This document shows positions 7,001 to 15,349 of a stretch of DNA of 34,721 nt, piece after piece. The translations under genes and the position numbers were made by a program. This DNA comes from Actinomadura sp. KC06. GTDB taxonomy: Bacteria > Actinomycetota > Actinomycetes > Streptosporangiales > Streptosporangiaceae. A model generated the notes under the pieces. The model saw only the letters and a list, made by a program, of their open reading frames with translations, was not told the DNA's origin and did not search any database. Positions within the stretch are counted from its first letter, which is position 1. Each line of letters begins with the position of its first letter. The DNA lies in contig NZ_SMKT01000099.1 in assembly GCF_004348735.1 (NCBI RefSeq), positions 1 through 34,721 of the forward strand, in the 5' to 3' direction.

Positions 7001-7957
7001 TCAGTGCGGGGTGACGACGACCTTGCCGAGGGCCCGTCCCTCACCGACGTGAGCGAGGGCTTGCGGTACCTGGTCGAGCACGAAAGAGCGATCGATGTGA
7101 ATGCCCACGTCACCGGCGACGCACAATCGAGTCAACGGCTCGAAGTGGGACGGACCTTCCTTGACGACGAGCACCCCCAACCGGCGGCGGGTGACCCGCC
7201 CGGCCATCGCGCCGATCGTGAGCACGCGCAGCAACGCCCGTACCGACCCGCCCGCGCACCGATACCGGCCGCCCGGAGCGAGCGCTCGACGATAGGCGAA
7301 CACCGACCGATGAGCGACGAGGTCCAAGATGAGATCGTACGGCTCGCGATCGCGGGTGAAATCGTCGCGCTGGTAGTCGATCACGGCATCGGCCCCCAGC
7401 GACCGCATGAACTCAAGCTTGCGGCCGTTGTCGACAGCGGTCACGTGCGCACCGAGTCGTTTGGCCAATTGGATGGCGAACGAACCCGTGCCCCCGCCGC
7501 CACCATTGATCAGCACCCGGTGTCCGTCCGCGGCGCCTGCCGTGCCCTGCACGGCGATCGCGCCGGCCTGCGGAATGGTCGACGCCTCGGCGAACGTCAG
7601 TCCGGCGGGCTTGACGGCGAGTGCCGACTCGGGCGCGACCGCGTATTGCGCGAACCCTCCCTTGAGCATGAGATTGTCTCCGAAGACCTCGTCACCGGGC
7701 TGGAAACGAGTGACGCCGGTGCCGACGGCCTCGACCCAGCCGGCGATGTCCGAGCCCAAGATCGGGCGGCGCGGCGCCCGCAAGCCACCTACGCGCGCAT
7801 AGAACGGCGAGCCGCGCAAGCCTTCCCAGTCGCTGAGATTGACCGACGTCGCCTCGACCTTCACCAGCACCTGCCCGGCGGCGGGCGACGGCATCGAGAC
7901 GTCTTCGACCCGCAGAACGTCGAGGCCGCCATACCGTTCGTACACGACGGCCTTCAC
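7001..7957 (-). CDS. NADP-dependent quinone oxidoreductase-like MDR protein
   Basis: A 318-residue zinc-less medium-chain dehydrogenase/reductase. GTG 7957 is chosen because a GGAGGGG ribosome site lies just upstream; the longer in-frame N-terminus is Arg/Pro-rich and unlike the family. It opens VKAVVYERYG, has the catalytic-domain block LGSDIAGWVEAVG..V..F..GDEVFG, and the nucleotide-binding loop INGGGGGTGSFAIQLAK, with the DYQRDDF segment typical of quinone reductases and reticulon-4-interacting-like enzymes. Structural and catalytic zinc cysteines are missing, as expected. It probably reduces quinones or enones with NADPH. It stands alone, convergent with the membrane-protein pseudogene. 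Confidence 0.88.
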   Translation of the reverse strand: MKAVVYERYGGLDVLRVEDVSMPSPAAGQVLVKVEATSVNLSDWEGLRGSPFYARVGGLRAPRRPILGSDIAGWVEAVGTGVTRFQPGDEVFGDNLMLKGGFAQYAVAPESALAVKPAGLTFAEASTIPQAGAIAVQGTAGAADGHRVLINGGGGGTGSFAIQLAKRLGAHVTAVDNGRKLEFMRSLGADAVIDYQRDDFTRDREPYDLILDLVAHRSVFAYRRALAPGGRYRCAGGSVRALLRVLTIGAMAGRVTRRRLGVLVVKEGPSHFEPLTRLCVAGDVGIHIDRSFVLDQVPQALAHVGEGRALGKVVVTPH

Positions 7958-8702
7958 GACCCCTCCACCCTGCCCGGGCGTCGATCCTGCCGATTCAGCC
8001 GCATCACACTCGCCTCGAAGATCATTGGCCGGACGACGCGGCAGAGCGGGACGACAGGTCGCAACCTGCTGAACTGCGCGTCGCCGCCCATCCCCTGGCA
8101 GCGGATGACGCAGAACCCGCAACGACGTCCCTCGTGCGCGCAACGGCGTCTCACCCGCAGGCTAACCCAATGCCTGCCCAGCATGATCGGCCGATTTCGG
8201 CCGCAGGCAACAGATCGGAACGATCGCGGATCTCGGCGACAAACCGGGACCCTGACGCGGAACCAACGCCTGCTACATCGTTGTGTTCGAGGCAGTCGGC
8301 GTGACCGCTCCTCCCCAGCAGAACGATGTCGCCGGGTTGCCAGTCACGCCTCGGGCAGCTCCAGCATGTTTGCGGACGAGGGCACGCCTCGACCGGCGAG
8401 TGCCGCATTGATGGACCCCTCGCGCTGATGCTGCTCATCAACACCCGCCGAGCCGCCCGTACCGACGCCGCCAGCGCGATCGTGCCCCTCGCCGAGCAAC
8501 GACGCGACCCTACGCGTGGATGTCGTAGCCGACAAGCGCGCACGACCACGGCCCGCCCGCGGAGACCGAAACGGGTGAGGCAATCCCCGCCAACAGGCCC
8601 ACCCGGCCCCGATGAGGTCATGCACAGGGCCTAGCCGGCCCTCACATCGGCACGTTCGGATGGCGGCTCGGTGTCGCCGTGGAGCGGTGTCCTCCTTCGG
8701 GG
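7958..8702. other. Long stretch without a recognisable gene
   Basis: About 745 bases upstream of the MDR gene. Open frames exist on both strands, but none shows family motifs, a ribosome site and coding-like composition together. One minus-strand frame ending near 8344 (GSINAALAGRGVPSSANMLELPEA) looks protein-like and may be the tail of a lost gene; I do not recognise it. Confidence 0.45.
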
Positions 8703-10046
8703 CTAGGCGGGAAGGACGTTGTGGGTGCGCCGGAACACGTTGGCGGGGTCGTAGCGGCGTTTGACCGCGGCGAGGCGCCGGTAGGTGTCCGGCGGGTAGG
8801 CCGCCGCGACGTCCGCGGGTTCGGCCGAGCCGAGGAATCCGACGTAAGCGCCCGCGCCCCGGGCCTTGACCTGTGACCACCGGTGCAACGCCTGGTCCAG
8901 GAGCCCGGGCGGCGCGGCGTCGGGGACCAGGAAGGCGGCCGCCACCATGACTTCGGCGTCCCGGTGGGCGAAGGCGGTCGCGTTCTCGCTGACGCGCGCG
9001 GCCGCGCCGCCCATGCTGCGTAGCGAGAGCGCCGCTCCGCCGCCGGTGAACAGTTGGTCGACGGCGGCGACGCGCGCGTCGTCGAGCGTGCTGAAGAAGG
9101 TGTTGCGCACCTCCATGCGCAGGCCGGGAGGCATCGGCCCGGCGTCCTCGAGCACTTCGGCGTAGGGCATGGCCCTGATGCCGTCGGAGGTGACCGGGGC
9201 GAGTGCTCGGAACGGACGCAGCGCCTGCTCGGCCTCACCGCCGTCCGAACCGGCGTAGCAGCACGTCAGCGTGACGCCTGCGGGATGCCCCGACATCGCC
9301 GGCATGAAGCTGAGCGTCGTGGTCAGCTTCTCGTCGGCGGCCCGCATCAGGTCGCGCCAGCCGGCGATGAGCCCGGGCAGGTCGCCGGCCTGGTAGCTGA
9401 TCGTTCCGAAATGCACGGACGTGATCGGCTGGGCGATGAAGTCGAAGCCGACCGCGACGCCGAAGTTGCCGCCGCCACCGCGCAGCGCCCAGAACAGGTC
9501 GGCGTGCTCGACGGCGTCCGCGCCGATCAGCCGACCGTCCGCGGTGACCAGCCGAACCGCCGCCAGGCTGTCGATGGCCAGCCCGTGCCGGCGGACCATC
9601 CAGCCGATGCCGCCTCCCAGCGTCAGCCCGCCCACACCGACCTGCTTGGTGTCTCCGGCGGTCAGCCCAAGCCCGTGCGGGCCCAGCGCCGCGGCCACCG
9701 CACCCCAGGTCGCGCCCGCACCGACGCGCACCCGCCCGGAGGCCGGGTCCAGCAGGCGCACATCGTTGATCCGCCGCGTGTCGATGATCATTCCGTCGGT
9801 GTTCGTGCTCAACCCCGCCATGCTGTGTCCGCCGGACCGCACCGTCACGGCCAGCCCGGTGTCGGCCGCGTAGCGCAGCGCCGCCGCCACCCCGGCCGCA
9901 TCGCGGGGGCGGACCACCAGGTCGGGCGCGCCGTGGGCGAACAGGATCGCCGCGGACTCGGGGTAGCCGTCGTCGCCCGGCCTCAGCACTTCGGCGACCG
10001 TGTCCAGCGCTGCTGCGGGACGTTCACTGCTCGATATCTGTGTCAT
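8703..10046 (-). CDS. FAD-binding oxidoreductase, BBE-like, monocovalent type
   Basis: A 447-residue protein of the vanillyl-alcohol/berberine-bridge fold. The FAD domain has VVRPRD.AGVAAALRYA (about 44-61) and RSGGHSMAG, where His74 is the expected 8-alpha-histidyl FAD attachment. The position that carries cysteine in bicovalent relatives reads GDTKQVGVGGLTLGGGIG, so there is no Cys link. GGGGNFGV follows, and the C-terminal BBE segment is YRRLAAVKRRYDPANVFR. ATG 10046 is a clear start. Such enzymes oxidise sugars, alcohols or tailor natural products; the substrate is unknown. It is divergent from a sensor kinase operon with 166 bp between. Confidence 0.9.
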   Translation of the reverse strand: MTQISSSERPAAALDTVAEVLRPGDDGYPESAAILFAHGAPDLVVRPRDAAGVAAALRYAADTGLAVTVRSGGHSMAGLSTNTDGMIIDTRRINDVRLLDPASGRVRVGAGATWGAVAAALGPHGLGLTAGDTKQVGVGGLTLGGGIGWMVRRHGLAIDSLAAVRLVTADGRLIGADAVEHADLFWALRGGGGNFGVAVGFDFIAQPITSVHFGTISYQAGDLPGLIAGWRDLMRAADEKLTTTLSFMPAMSGHPAGVTLTCCYAGSDGGEAEQALRPFRALAPVTSDGIRAMPYAEVLEDAGPMPPGLRMEVRNTFFSTLDDARVAAVDQLFTGGGAALSLRSMGGAAARVSENATAFAHRDAEVMVAAAFLVPDAAPPGLLDQALHRWSQVKARGAGAYVGFLGSAEPADVAAAYPPDTYRRLAAVKRRYDPANVFRRTHNVLPA

Positions 10047-10212
10047 GGGGACGATGGTGCCGACCCCGCAGGTCTTCGGTCGTCGGGCACAGGGCGTGTC
10101 TTTCTCCTGCTCAGCGGGGAGTCAGCCGTCCACCCGTGTACTACGGCGGGAGTAGGCGGCAATGGGTCCGGTGGGAGGACGCGCCAGCGGAACCGGCCCG
10201 TATCCTCGGAGA

Positions 10213-10983
10213 ATGCGTACCGATCGCGGCTTGCGGAGGCTTTATGGGGCCGGATGGCTCATCTCCGCAGGCGTCATGCTCGTCGCCGCCCGCATGTGGC
10301 TGCTTCACCTGCGCGAGGTAGAGCAGCGTGCCGAAGAGGCGGAGCGAACCAAGGACGAGGCCGCCAGGCGCAGGGCCGTAGAGGAGCGGTTGCGCATCGC
10401 GCGGGAACTGCACGATTCGCTCACGCACAGCATCTCGGTGATCCAACTGCACGCCGGCGTCGAGGTGCACCTGGCGGGCAAGCGCGGTGAGGAGGTGCCG
10501 CCCGCGCTGCTGGCGATCCAGGAGGCCGGCGCGGACGCAGCCAGGGAACTGCGGGCCACACTCAGCGTGCTGCGCGCCGACGAGGACGGCCAGAGCAGCG
10601 GCCTCGGCCAGCTGGAAAGCCTGGTGGCACGGGCGCGCACGGCCGGGCTGCAGGTCACCGTGACGGTGACCGGTGCGCGATGCCGGCTCACGCGCGACGT
10701 CGACCAAGCCGCCTACCGCATCGTGCAGGAGGCGCTCACCAACGTCTCACGGCACGCCGCGGGGGCGAGCGCCACGGTCCAGGTGCGCTACGAGCCGGAC
10801 GAGCTGATCGTCCAGGTGGACAACGACGGCGCCGTGCCCAGCGCCCCGTCCGCGGGCCAGGGCCTCGGCCTGATCGGCATGCGCGAACGGGTCGCAGCGC
10901 TCGGCGGCCGCCTGCACGCCGGGCCGCGCAAGGACGGCGGCTTCCGGGTACGCGCCGAACTGCCGATCCGGGCGGCGGCATGA
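10213..10983 (+). CDS. NarL-family sensor histidine kinase
   Basis: 256 residues from ATG 10213, which has GGAGA four bases upstream. There is one transmembrane helix (residues about 11-33), a charged coiled coil (about 35-60), the HisKA_3 box RIARELHDSLTHSIS with phospho-acceptor His67, and a HATPase_c domain with the N-box QEALTNVSRHA and a GLGLIGMRERV G-box. It lacks a large sensor domain, so the input is probably membrane-associated or through a partner. The stop overlaps the next start as ATGA, so kinase and regulator are coupled. The signal is unknown; the divergent oxidase gene is a candidate target. Confidence 0.92.
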   Translation: MRTDRGLRRLYGAGWLISAGVMLVAARMWLLHLREVEQRAEEAERTKDEAARRRAVEERLRIARELHDSLTHSISVIQLHAGVEVHLAGKRGEEVPPALLAIQEAGADAARELRATLSVLRADEDGQSSGLGQLESLVARARTAGLQVTVTVTGARCRLTRDVDQAAYRIVQEALTNVSRHAAGASATVQVRYEPDELIVQVDNDGAVPSAPSAGQGLGLIGMRERVAALGGRLHAGPRKDGGFRVRAELPIRAAA

Positions 10984-11666
10984 TCCGTGTCCTGCTGGCC
11001 GACGACCAGGTGCTGATCCGCAACGGGATCCGGTCGCTGCTCGACTCCGAGGACGACATCGACGTGGTCGCCGAGGCCGCCGACGGGCAGCAGGCGATCG
11101 CGCTGGCCGCCGAGCACCGCCCCGACATCGCGCTGGTCGACATCCAGATGCCGGTGCTCGACGGCATCGAGGCGACCCGGCAGATCGTCGCCGACCCGCG
11201 GCTGGCCGACGTCCGCGTCGTCATCCTCACCAACTACGGGCTGGACGAGTACATCTTCCGTGCGCTGCGGGCCGGCGCGAGCGGCTTCCTGCTCAAGGAC
11301 ACCCACCCCGCCGAGCTGCTCCAGGCGCTGCGGGTGGCGGAGCGCGGGGACGCGCTGCTCTCTCCCGCGGTCACCCGCCGGCTGATCAGCGAGTTCGTCG
11401 CCCGGCCGCCGGACGTGCTGGCCGCGGCGGGAGTGGAGTCGCTGACCAACAGGGAACGTGAAGTCGTCGCCTTGGTCGCCCACGGACTGAACAACGACGA
11501 AATAGCCGAAACCTTGGTGCTCAGCCCCACCACGGCCAAGACCCACGTCAGCAGGGCGATGACCAAGCTCGGCGCGCGCGACCGCGCCCAGCTCGTTGTG
11601 TTCGCCTACCAGAGCGGCCTGGTGAGCCCCCGCGATTCCAGCCCACCCACCAACGGCACACGCTGA
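10980..11666 (+). CDS. NarL/LuxR-type response regulator
   Basis: 228 residues. The receiver domain starts MIRVLLADDQ with acidic pocket D8/D9, phospho-acceptor Asp54 in ALVDIQMP, and K near 106 in FLLKD. The C-terminal LuxR HTH reads LTNREREVVALVAHGLNNDEIAETLVLSPTTAKTHVS (about 155-195). It overlaps the kinase stop codon by 4 bp. It is the DNA-binding output of this two-component pair. A hairpin lies shortly after the stop. Confidence 0.93.
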   Translation: MIRVLLADDQVLIRNGIRSLLDSEDDIDVVAEAADGQQAIALAAEHRPDIALVDIQMPVLDGIEATRQIVADPRLADVRVVILTNYGLDEYIFRALRAGASGFLLKDTHPAELLQALRVAERGDALLSPAVTRRLISEFVARPPDVLAAAGVESLTNREREVVALVAHGLNNDEIAETLVLSPTTAKTHVSRAMTKLGARDRAQLVVFAYQSGLVSPRDSSPPTNGTR

Positions 11667-11680
11667 ACCAACCGACTCCC

Positions 11681-11703
11681 CCTCGCAAAGCCTTTTTGTG
11701 AGG
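11681..11703 (+). terminator. Hairpin after response regulator
   Basis: cctcgcaaa (11681-11689) pairs with tttgtgagg (11695-11703) over nine positions including one G-T, with a short loop containing gcctt. It sits 15 bp after the regulator stop. The T-run is in the loop rather than after the stem, so function as a terminator is likely but not certain. Confidence 0.5.
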
Positions 11704-11919
11704 CCGCCCGCGGCGACCACAGATGGATGCAGACCCGCTCACCCGCAACGTCCTCCGCAGCCCCGGCCAAACACACCGGCCTCCCGCTCATCGGCAATTC
11801 CGTGCGAGACCAAGATCTCCATCCAACGCCCGTTCCGCGGCATGAGTGTGTGGGCTTCGGCGTTGGCGCGCCTGATGGTTGGCTCGTCGTTGGTGTCGTA
11901 TCCGCGGAGTAGCGTCGGC

Positions 11920-12795
11920 GTGGTGTTCGAGGGTTTCGAAGAGTTCGACATTCCGACATCACAGACGACGATCCATGGTGTGCGGGGTGGGACCGGCCCA
12001 CCGGTACTGCTGCTGCACGGCATCCCCGAGACGCACCTGATGTGGCACCGCGTCGCGCCGGCCCTGGCTGAGCGGTTCACCGTCATCGCGACGGACTTGC
12101 GCGGCTACGGAGCCAGCGGCAAACCGCCCAGTACACCCGACCATGGGCCTTACCGGATGCGGGCGATCGCCGCCGACCAGGTCCAGGTGATGACGAGGCT
12201 GGGGTTCGACCGTTTCGCGGTGGCCGGCCACGACCGCGGCGCCCGGTGCGCCTACCGGATGGCACTTGACCACCCCGCCGCGGTCAGCCACCTGGCGGTG
12301 ATGGACGTCGTGCCCACCGGTGAGGCCTACGCCCGCGCCGACGCCGACTTCAGCCTCGGATTCTGGGTCTGGTCGTTCCTGGCGGCGCCAGAGCCGGTAC
12401 CGGAAAAGATGATCGCGGCGGCGCCGCAGGCTCTGCTCGACCACATGCTCGATGCCTGGTCCCAGGTGCCTGAGGTGTTCCCCGACCGTGTCCGAGCCGC
12501 CTACCTCGCCGCCTTCAGCGATCCGGACACCATTCACGCCATCTGCGAGCAGTACCGCGCAGCCGCCACCCTGGACGTGGCCGACGATCAGAACGACCGC
12601 GGCCGCCAGAGCATCGGATGCCCGACGCTGGTGCTGTGGAGCGCCATGGGCCCGGTCGGGCAATGGTACGACCCGCTCGACCTCTGGAAGACCTGGGCCA
12701 TCGACGTCCGCGGCGGCCCGATCCAAGCCGGCCACTTCCTGCCCGAGGAAGCACCCCAGGAAACACTCCACCACCTGCTCGACTTCCTCACCTGA
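11920..12795 (+). CDS. Alpha/beta hydrolase, haloacetate dehalogenase-like
   Basis: About 291 residues from GTG 11920 (GGAG ten bases upstream; the next codon, GTG 11923, is an equal candidate). The oxyanion block is LLLHGIPETHLMWH (31-44), followed by DLRGYGASGKP, the nucleophile elbow VAGHDRGARCAYRMALDHP with Asp105 as nucleophile, and QAGHFLPEEAP with the catalytic His near the end. Asp as nucleophile in GHDRG plus the R-x-x-x-R-M-A-L-D-H-P pattern fit fluoroacetate/haloacetate dehalogenases and related epoxide hydrolases. The substrate is not determinable. It lies between two unrelated two-component systems. Confidence 0.88.
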   Translation: MVFEGFEEFDIPTSQTTIHGVRGGTGPPVLLLHGIPETHLMWHRVAPALAERFTVIATDLRGYGASGKPPSTPDHGPYRMRAIAADQVQVMTRLGFDRFAVAGHDRGARCAYRMALDHPAAVSHLAVMDVVPTGEAYARADADFSLGFWVWSFLAAPEPVPEKMIAAAPQALLDHMLDAWSQVPEVFPDRVRAAYLAAFSDPDTIHAICEQYRAAATLDVADDQNDRGRQSIGCPTLVLWSAMGPVGQWYDPLDLWKTWAIDVRGGPIQAGHFLPEEAPQETLHHLLDFLT

Positions 12796-13137
12796 GACCG
12801 CACCGAAACCAGAGCACGGACTCTCCGCCCGCAAACACGGACGCACGCAAGTCTGCGCTACCGGACTACGGCACAAGATCGCCGTCGAGGAGCTCCCGCT
12901 GACAGCGGCATGAGCGCATGCGGTCGGACCCGCAAGATCGGCAACTTGAGCACCGGTGTCTGCCGCGCCTGCGGTGCCCGCTTACGCCCGCGCCACCCCC
13001 TGCGCCAACTGCTGCAAGATCCGGCCGGCCGCTTACCGCGATGCGCCAGAAAGGCCTTTTCAAACTCGTACACACCGAAATACCGACGACCATCCAGGAT
13101 GGAACGGTCTCGTCGGTGGTGCTCGGGGACCTGTTGT
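12796..13137. other. Intergenic with possible zinc-ribbon remnant
   Basis: No intact gene. On the plus strand from 12910, two cysteine-pair segments appear in successive frames: CGRTRKIGNLSTGVCRACGARL, then CANCCKIRPAAYRDAPERPF. Tandem CxxC ribbons of this style precede some actinobacterial tyrosine recombinases, so this may be a decayed piece of one. Evidence is weak, and the cysteine spacing is the only support. Confidence 0.35.
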
Positions 13138-13815
13138 TCAGTGGCCGATGTCGTGGTCGCCGGCCTCGACCAGCCCGCTCTCGTACGCGAAGATCACGAT
13201 CTGGGTGCGATCGCGCAGGCCGAGCTTGGTGAGGATGCCCGACACGTGCGACTTGACGGTCGCGGCGCCGATGTGGAGCTCCTTGGCGATCTCGGGGTTG
13301 CTGGATCCGCGTGCGATGGCGGCCATCACCTCGCGCTCCCGGTCGGTGAGGCGCTCCAGGCGGCGCGCGGTGGCGGCGTTGACGGTGCGGTGCTCGGCGA
13401 ACCGGGTGACGAGACGGCGGGTGATCACCGGCGCCAGCAGCGCGCCGCCGTCGGCCACGGTGCGGACGGCGTCGGCGAGCTGGTCGGCGGGGATGTCCTT
13501 GAGCACGAAGCCGCTGGCACCGGCGCGAAGAGCCCGGTAGACGTACTCGTCAGGGTCGAAAGTGGTCAGGATCAGGACCCGGACGTCCCAGTCGGACCCG
13601 GTCAGGATGCGGGACGTCGCCTCCAGGCCGTCCATGTCGGGCATCCGGATGTCCATGAGGATCACGTCCGGACGGTGCCGCCGCGCCGCCTCGATCGCCT
13701 CCAGCCCGGTACCGGCCTCGGCCACGACCTCGATGTCGTCGTGCACCCGCAGGATCATGGCGAAGCCCCCGCGGACCAGTGCCTGATCGTCGACCACGAG
13801 GACGCGGATGCTCAC
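13138..13815 (-). CDS. NarL/LuxR-type response regulator
   Basis: 225 residues from GTG 13815, preceded by AGGAG. The receiver domain has VSIRVLVVDDQ, phospho-acceptor Asp55 in VILMDIRMP and Lys in FVLKDIP. The LuxR helix-turn-helix reads LTDREREVMAAIARGSSNPEIAKELHIGAATVKSHVS. It follows the kinase gene on the same strand after 58 bp, forming a kinase-regulator operon. The regulator may control the divergent MMPL exporter, a common arrangement; that is inference. Confidence 0.93.
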   Translation of the reverse strand: MSIRVLVVDDQALVRGGFAMILRVHDDIEVVAEAGTGLEAIEAARRHRPDVILMDIRMPDMDGLEATSRILTGSDWDVRVLILTTFDPDEYVYRALRAGASGFVLKDIPADQLADAVRTVADGGALLAPVITRRLVTRFAEHRTVNAATARRLERLTDREREVMAAIARGSSNPEIAKELHIGAATVKSHVSGILTKLGLRDRTQIVIFAYESGLVEAGDHDIGH

Positions 13816-13873
13816 GCGGCTCCTTCCACGCCCGGCGGTGCGTGCCCGCGAGTCCCTGCGGCCCGTCGTCCGC

Positions 13874-15118
13874 TCACGTCGGCCGGCCCTCGGTGGGCAG
13901 ATGCGCGACGACCCGGAACCCGCCGCCGGGGCGCGGCCGGGCGTCGACGGTCCCGCCCAACAGTAGCGCCCGCTCCCGCATCCCCACGAGGCCGTGACCT
14001 CCCGTACCGGCTCGCACGGCGCCCGGTCCGGCCATGACGGCGGTGCCGTCGTCCAGCACCTCGATGACGATCTCGTTCTCGCCGGCACCGAGCCGCACCT
14101 CGGCGCGGGCGCCGGGGCCGGCGTGCTTCAGCACGTTGGTGAGCGCCTCCTGGACGATGCGGTAGGCGAACAGGTCCACGCGGGCGGGCAGTCCGTCCGG
14201 CGCCACGTCCGCCACCAGCGCGACCTCCACGCCGGCCGCGCGGATCTGCGCGAGAAGCCGGGGGAGATCGGCGAGGCCCGGCTGGGGGCCGAGGCCGTCG
14301 AGGTCGGTTTCGGGGCGGAGGACGCCGAGCAGGTGGCGCAGCTCGTCCAGCGCCTGACGCCCGGCCTGCTCCACCGCTCCCATCGCCTGCAGGGCGCCGT
14401 CGAGATCCTGCGCGGCCACGGCCTTGGCCGCGCCCGCCTGGATCGTCATGAGGCTCACCCGATGGGCGACCACGTCGTGCAGTTCGCGGGCGATGCGGGT
14501 GCGCTCCTCGGCCAGGATCCGGCGGGACTCCGCGGTCTGCTCGCGCAGCAGCTGGGCCGCGCGCTCCCCGCGCAGCCGGAGGCGGCGCCCGACGTACCAC
14601 GACCCGAACATGAAGAGGATGCCGACGATGACCACCTCCAGCCAGGGGGCCGCATCGTCGCGGCCGTCGATGCCGAGCAGGATGACGGCCACGGTGATGC
14701 CCATCGGGACGTACCGGTTCACGGCGCCATGACGGCCCACGCTGTAGAGGGCGATGAGCACCGTGAGTCCGCCCTGCTCCCCGCCGCCGACGATCGTCAC
14801 GGCCCAGACGGCCAGCGCGACGCCGAGCACGATCAAGGGCCCCCGCCTGCGCCAGTAGAGTGCGGCGGCGCCCGCGGCCGACACCGGCAGGACGAGGAGC
14901 GAGACCTCGCCGAGGGGACGGATGAGCAGCGAGTCGCCCGGGCCGTCCTTCAGGAACACCGTAAGGAGGAAGGCGACGAACGCCAGGACGGCGTCCGCCG
15001 CGCGGGGCCAGGCGGTGAAGGGGTTCACCCCTCTCCCTCTGACGTGCTCGCTCGGCGCGCGGGACGGCGCGCCCGGACGGCTCACCGTCGCTCCCCGGTG
15101 ATCCATGCGGTGGGCCAT
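13874..15118 (-). CDS. NarL-family sensor histidine kinase
   Basis: Up to 414 residues from ATG 15118. GTG 15085 (after GGGGAG) and GTG 15028 (after AGGGAG) have better ribosome sites, so the true protein may be 384-403 residues. The N-terminal region holds about five to six hydrophobic helices (residues 42-175). A coiled coil leads to RIARELHDVVAHRVS with phospho-acceptor His214, the HisKA_3 helices, and a HATPase_c domain with QEALTNVLKHAG and GHGLVGMRERA. It resembles polytopic DesK/LiaS-like kinases that sense membrane or envelope stress. It is divergent from the MMPL gene with 231 bp between. Confidence 0.9.
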   Translation of the reverse strand: MAHRMDHRGATVSRPGAPSRAPSEHVRGRGVNPFTAWPRAADAVLAFVAFLLTVFLKDGPGDSLLIRPLGEVSLLVLPVSAAGAAALYWRRRGPLIVLGVALAVWAVTIVGGGEQGGLTVLIALYSVGRHGAVNRYVPMGITVAVILLGIDGRDDAAPWLEVVIVGILFMFGSWYVGRRLRLRGERAAQLLREQTAESRRILAEERTRIARELHDVVAHRVSLMTIQAGAAKAVAAQDLDGALQAMGAVEQAGRQALDELRHLLGVLRPETDLDGLGPQPGLADLPRLLAQIRAAGVEVALVADVAPDGLPARVDLFAYRIVQEALTNVLKHAGPGARAEVRLGAGENEIVIEVLDDGTAVMAGPGAVRAGTGGHGLVGMRERALLLGGTVDARPRPGGGFRVVAHLPTEGRPT

Positions 15119-15349
15119 CGCGGCTGGTGGGCTGGCACGGGTTCACCGTAGGCGAGGTCCGGGACGCGGTCATCCGCCCGCGGTCGGAGGCGGGCCTCCG
15201 CCGCGCGGCGGGCGGGTGCGCGGCGCGCCGCCCGCCCAGCGTGGGACGGCGGAACCGCCTGTGGGCGGGCGACCTCGCAGGCCCCGGCGAGGACCGTGGA
15301 ACGCGGCGCCGCTCCCGGCGCCCCGCCGCCCGGAACAGGAGCATCGGTC

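Noticed and set aside
6971..8428. Long plus-strand open frame antisense to the MDR gene
   Set aside because: No family motifs; it is the shadow of a GC-rich gene on the other strand.
9054..10490. Long plus-strand frame across the FAD oxidase
   Set aside because: Antisense shadow with low-complexity Arg/Gly/Asp composition, overlapping a clear oxidase gene and the kinase start.
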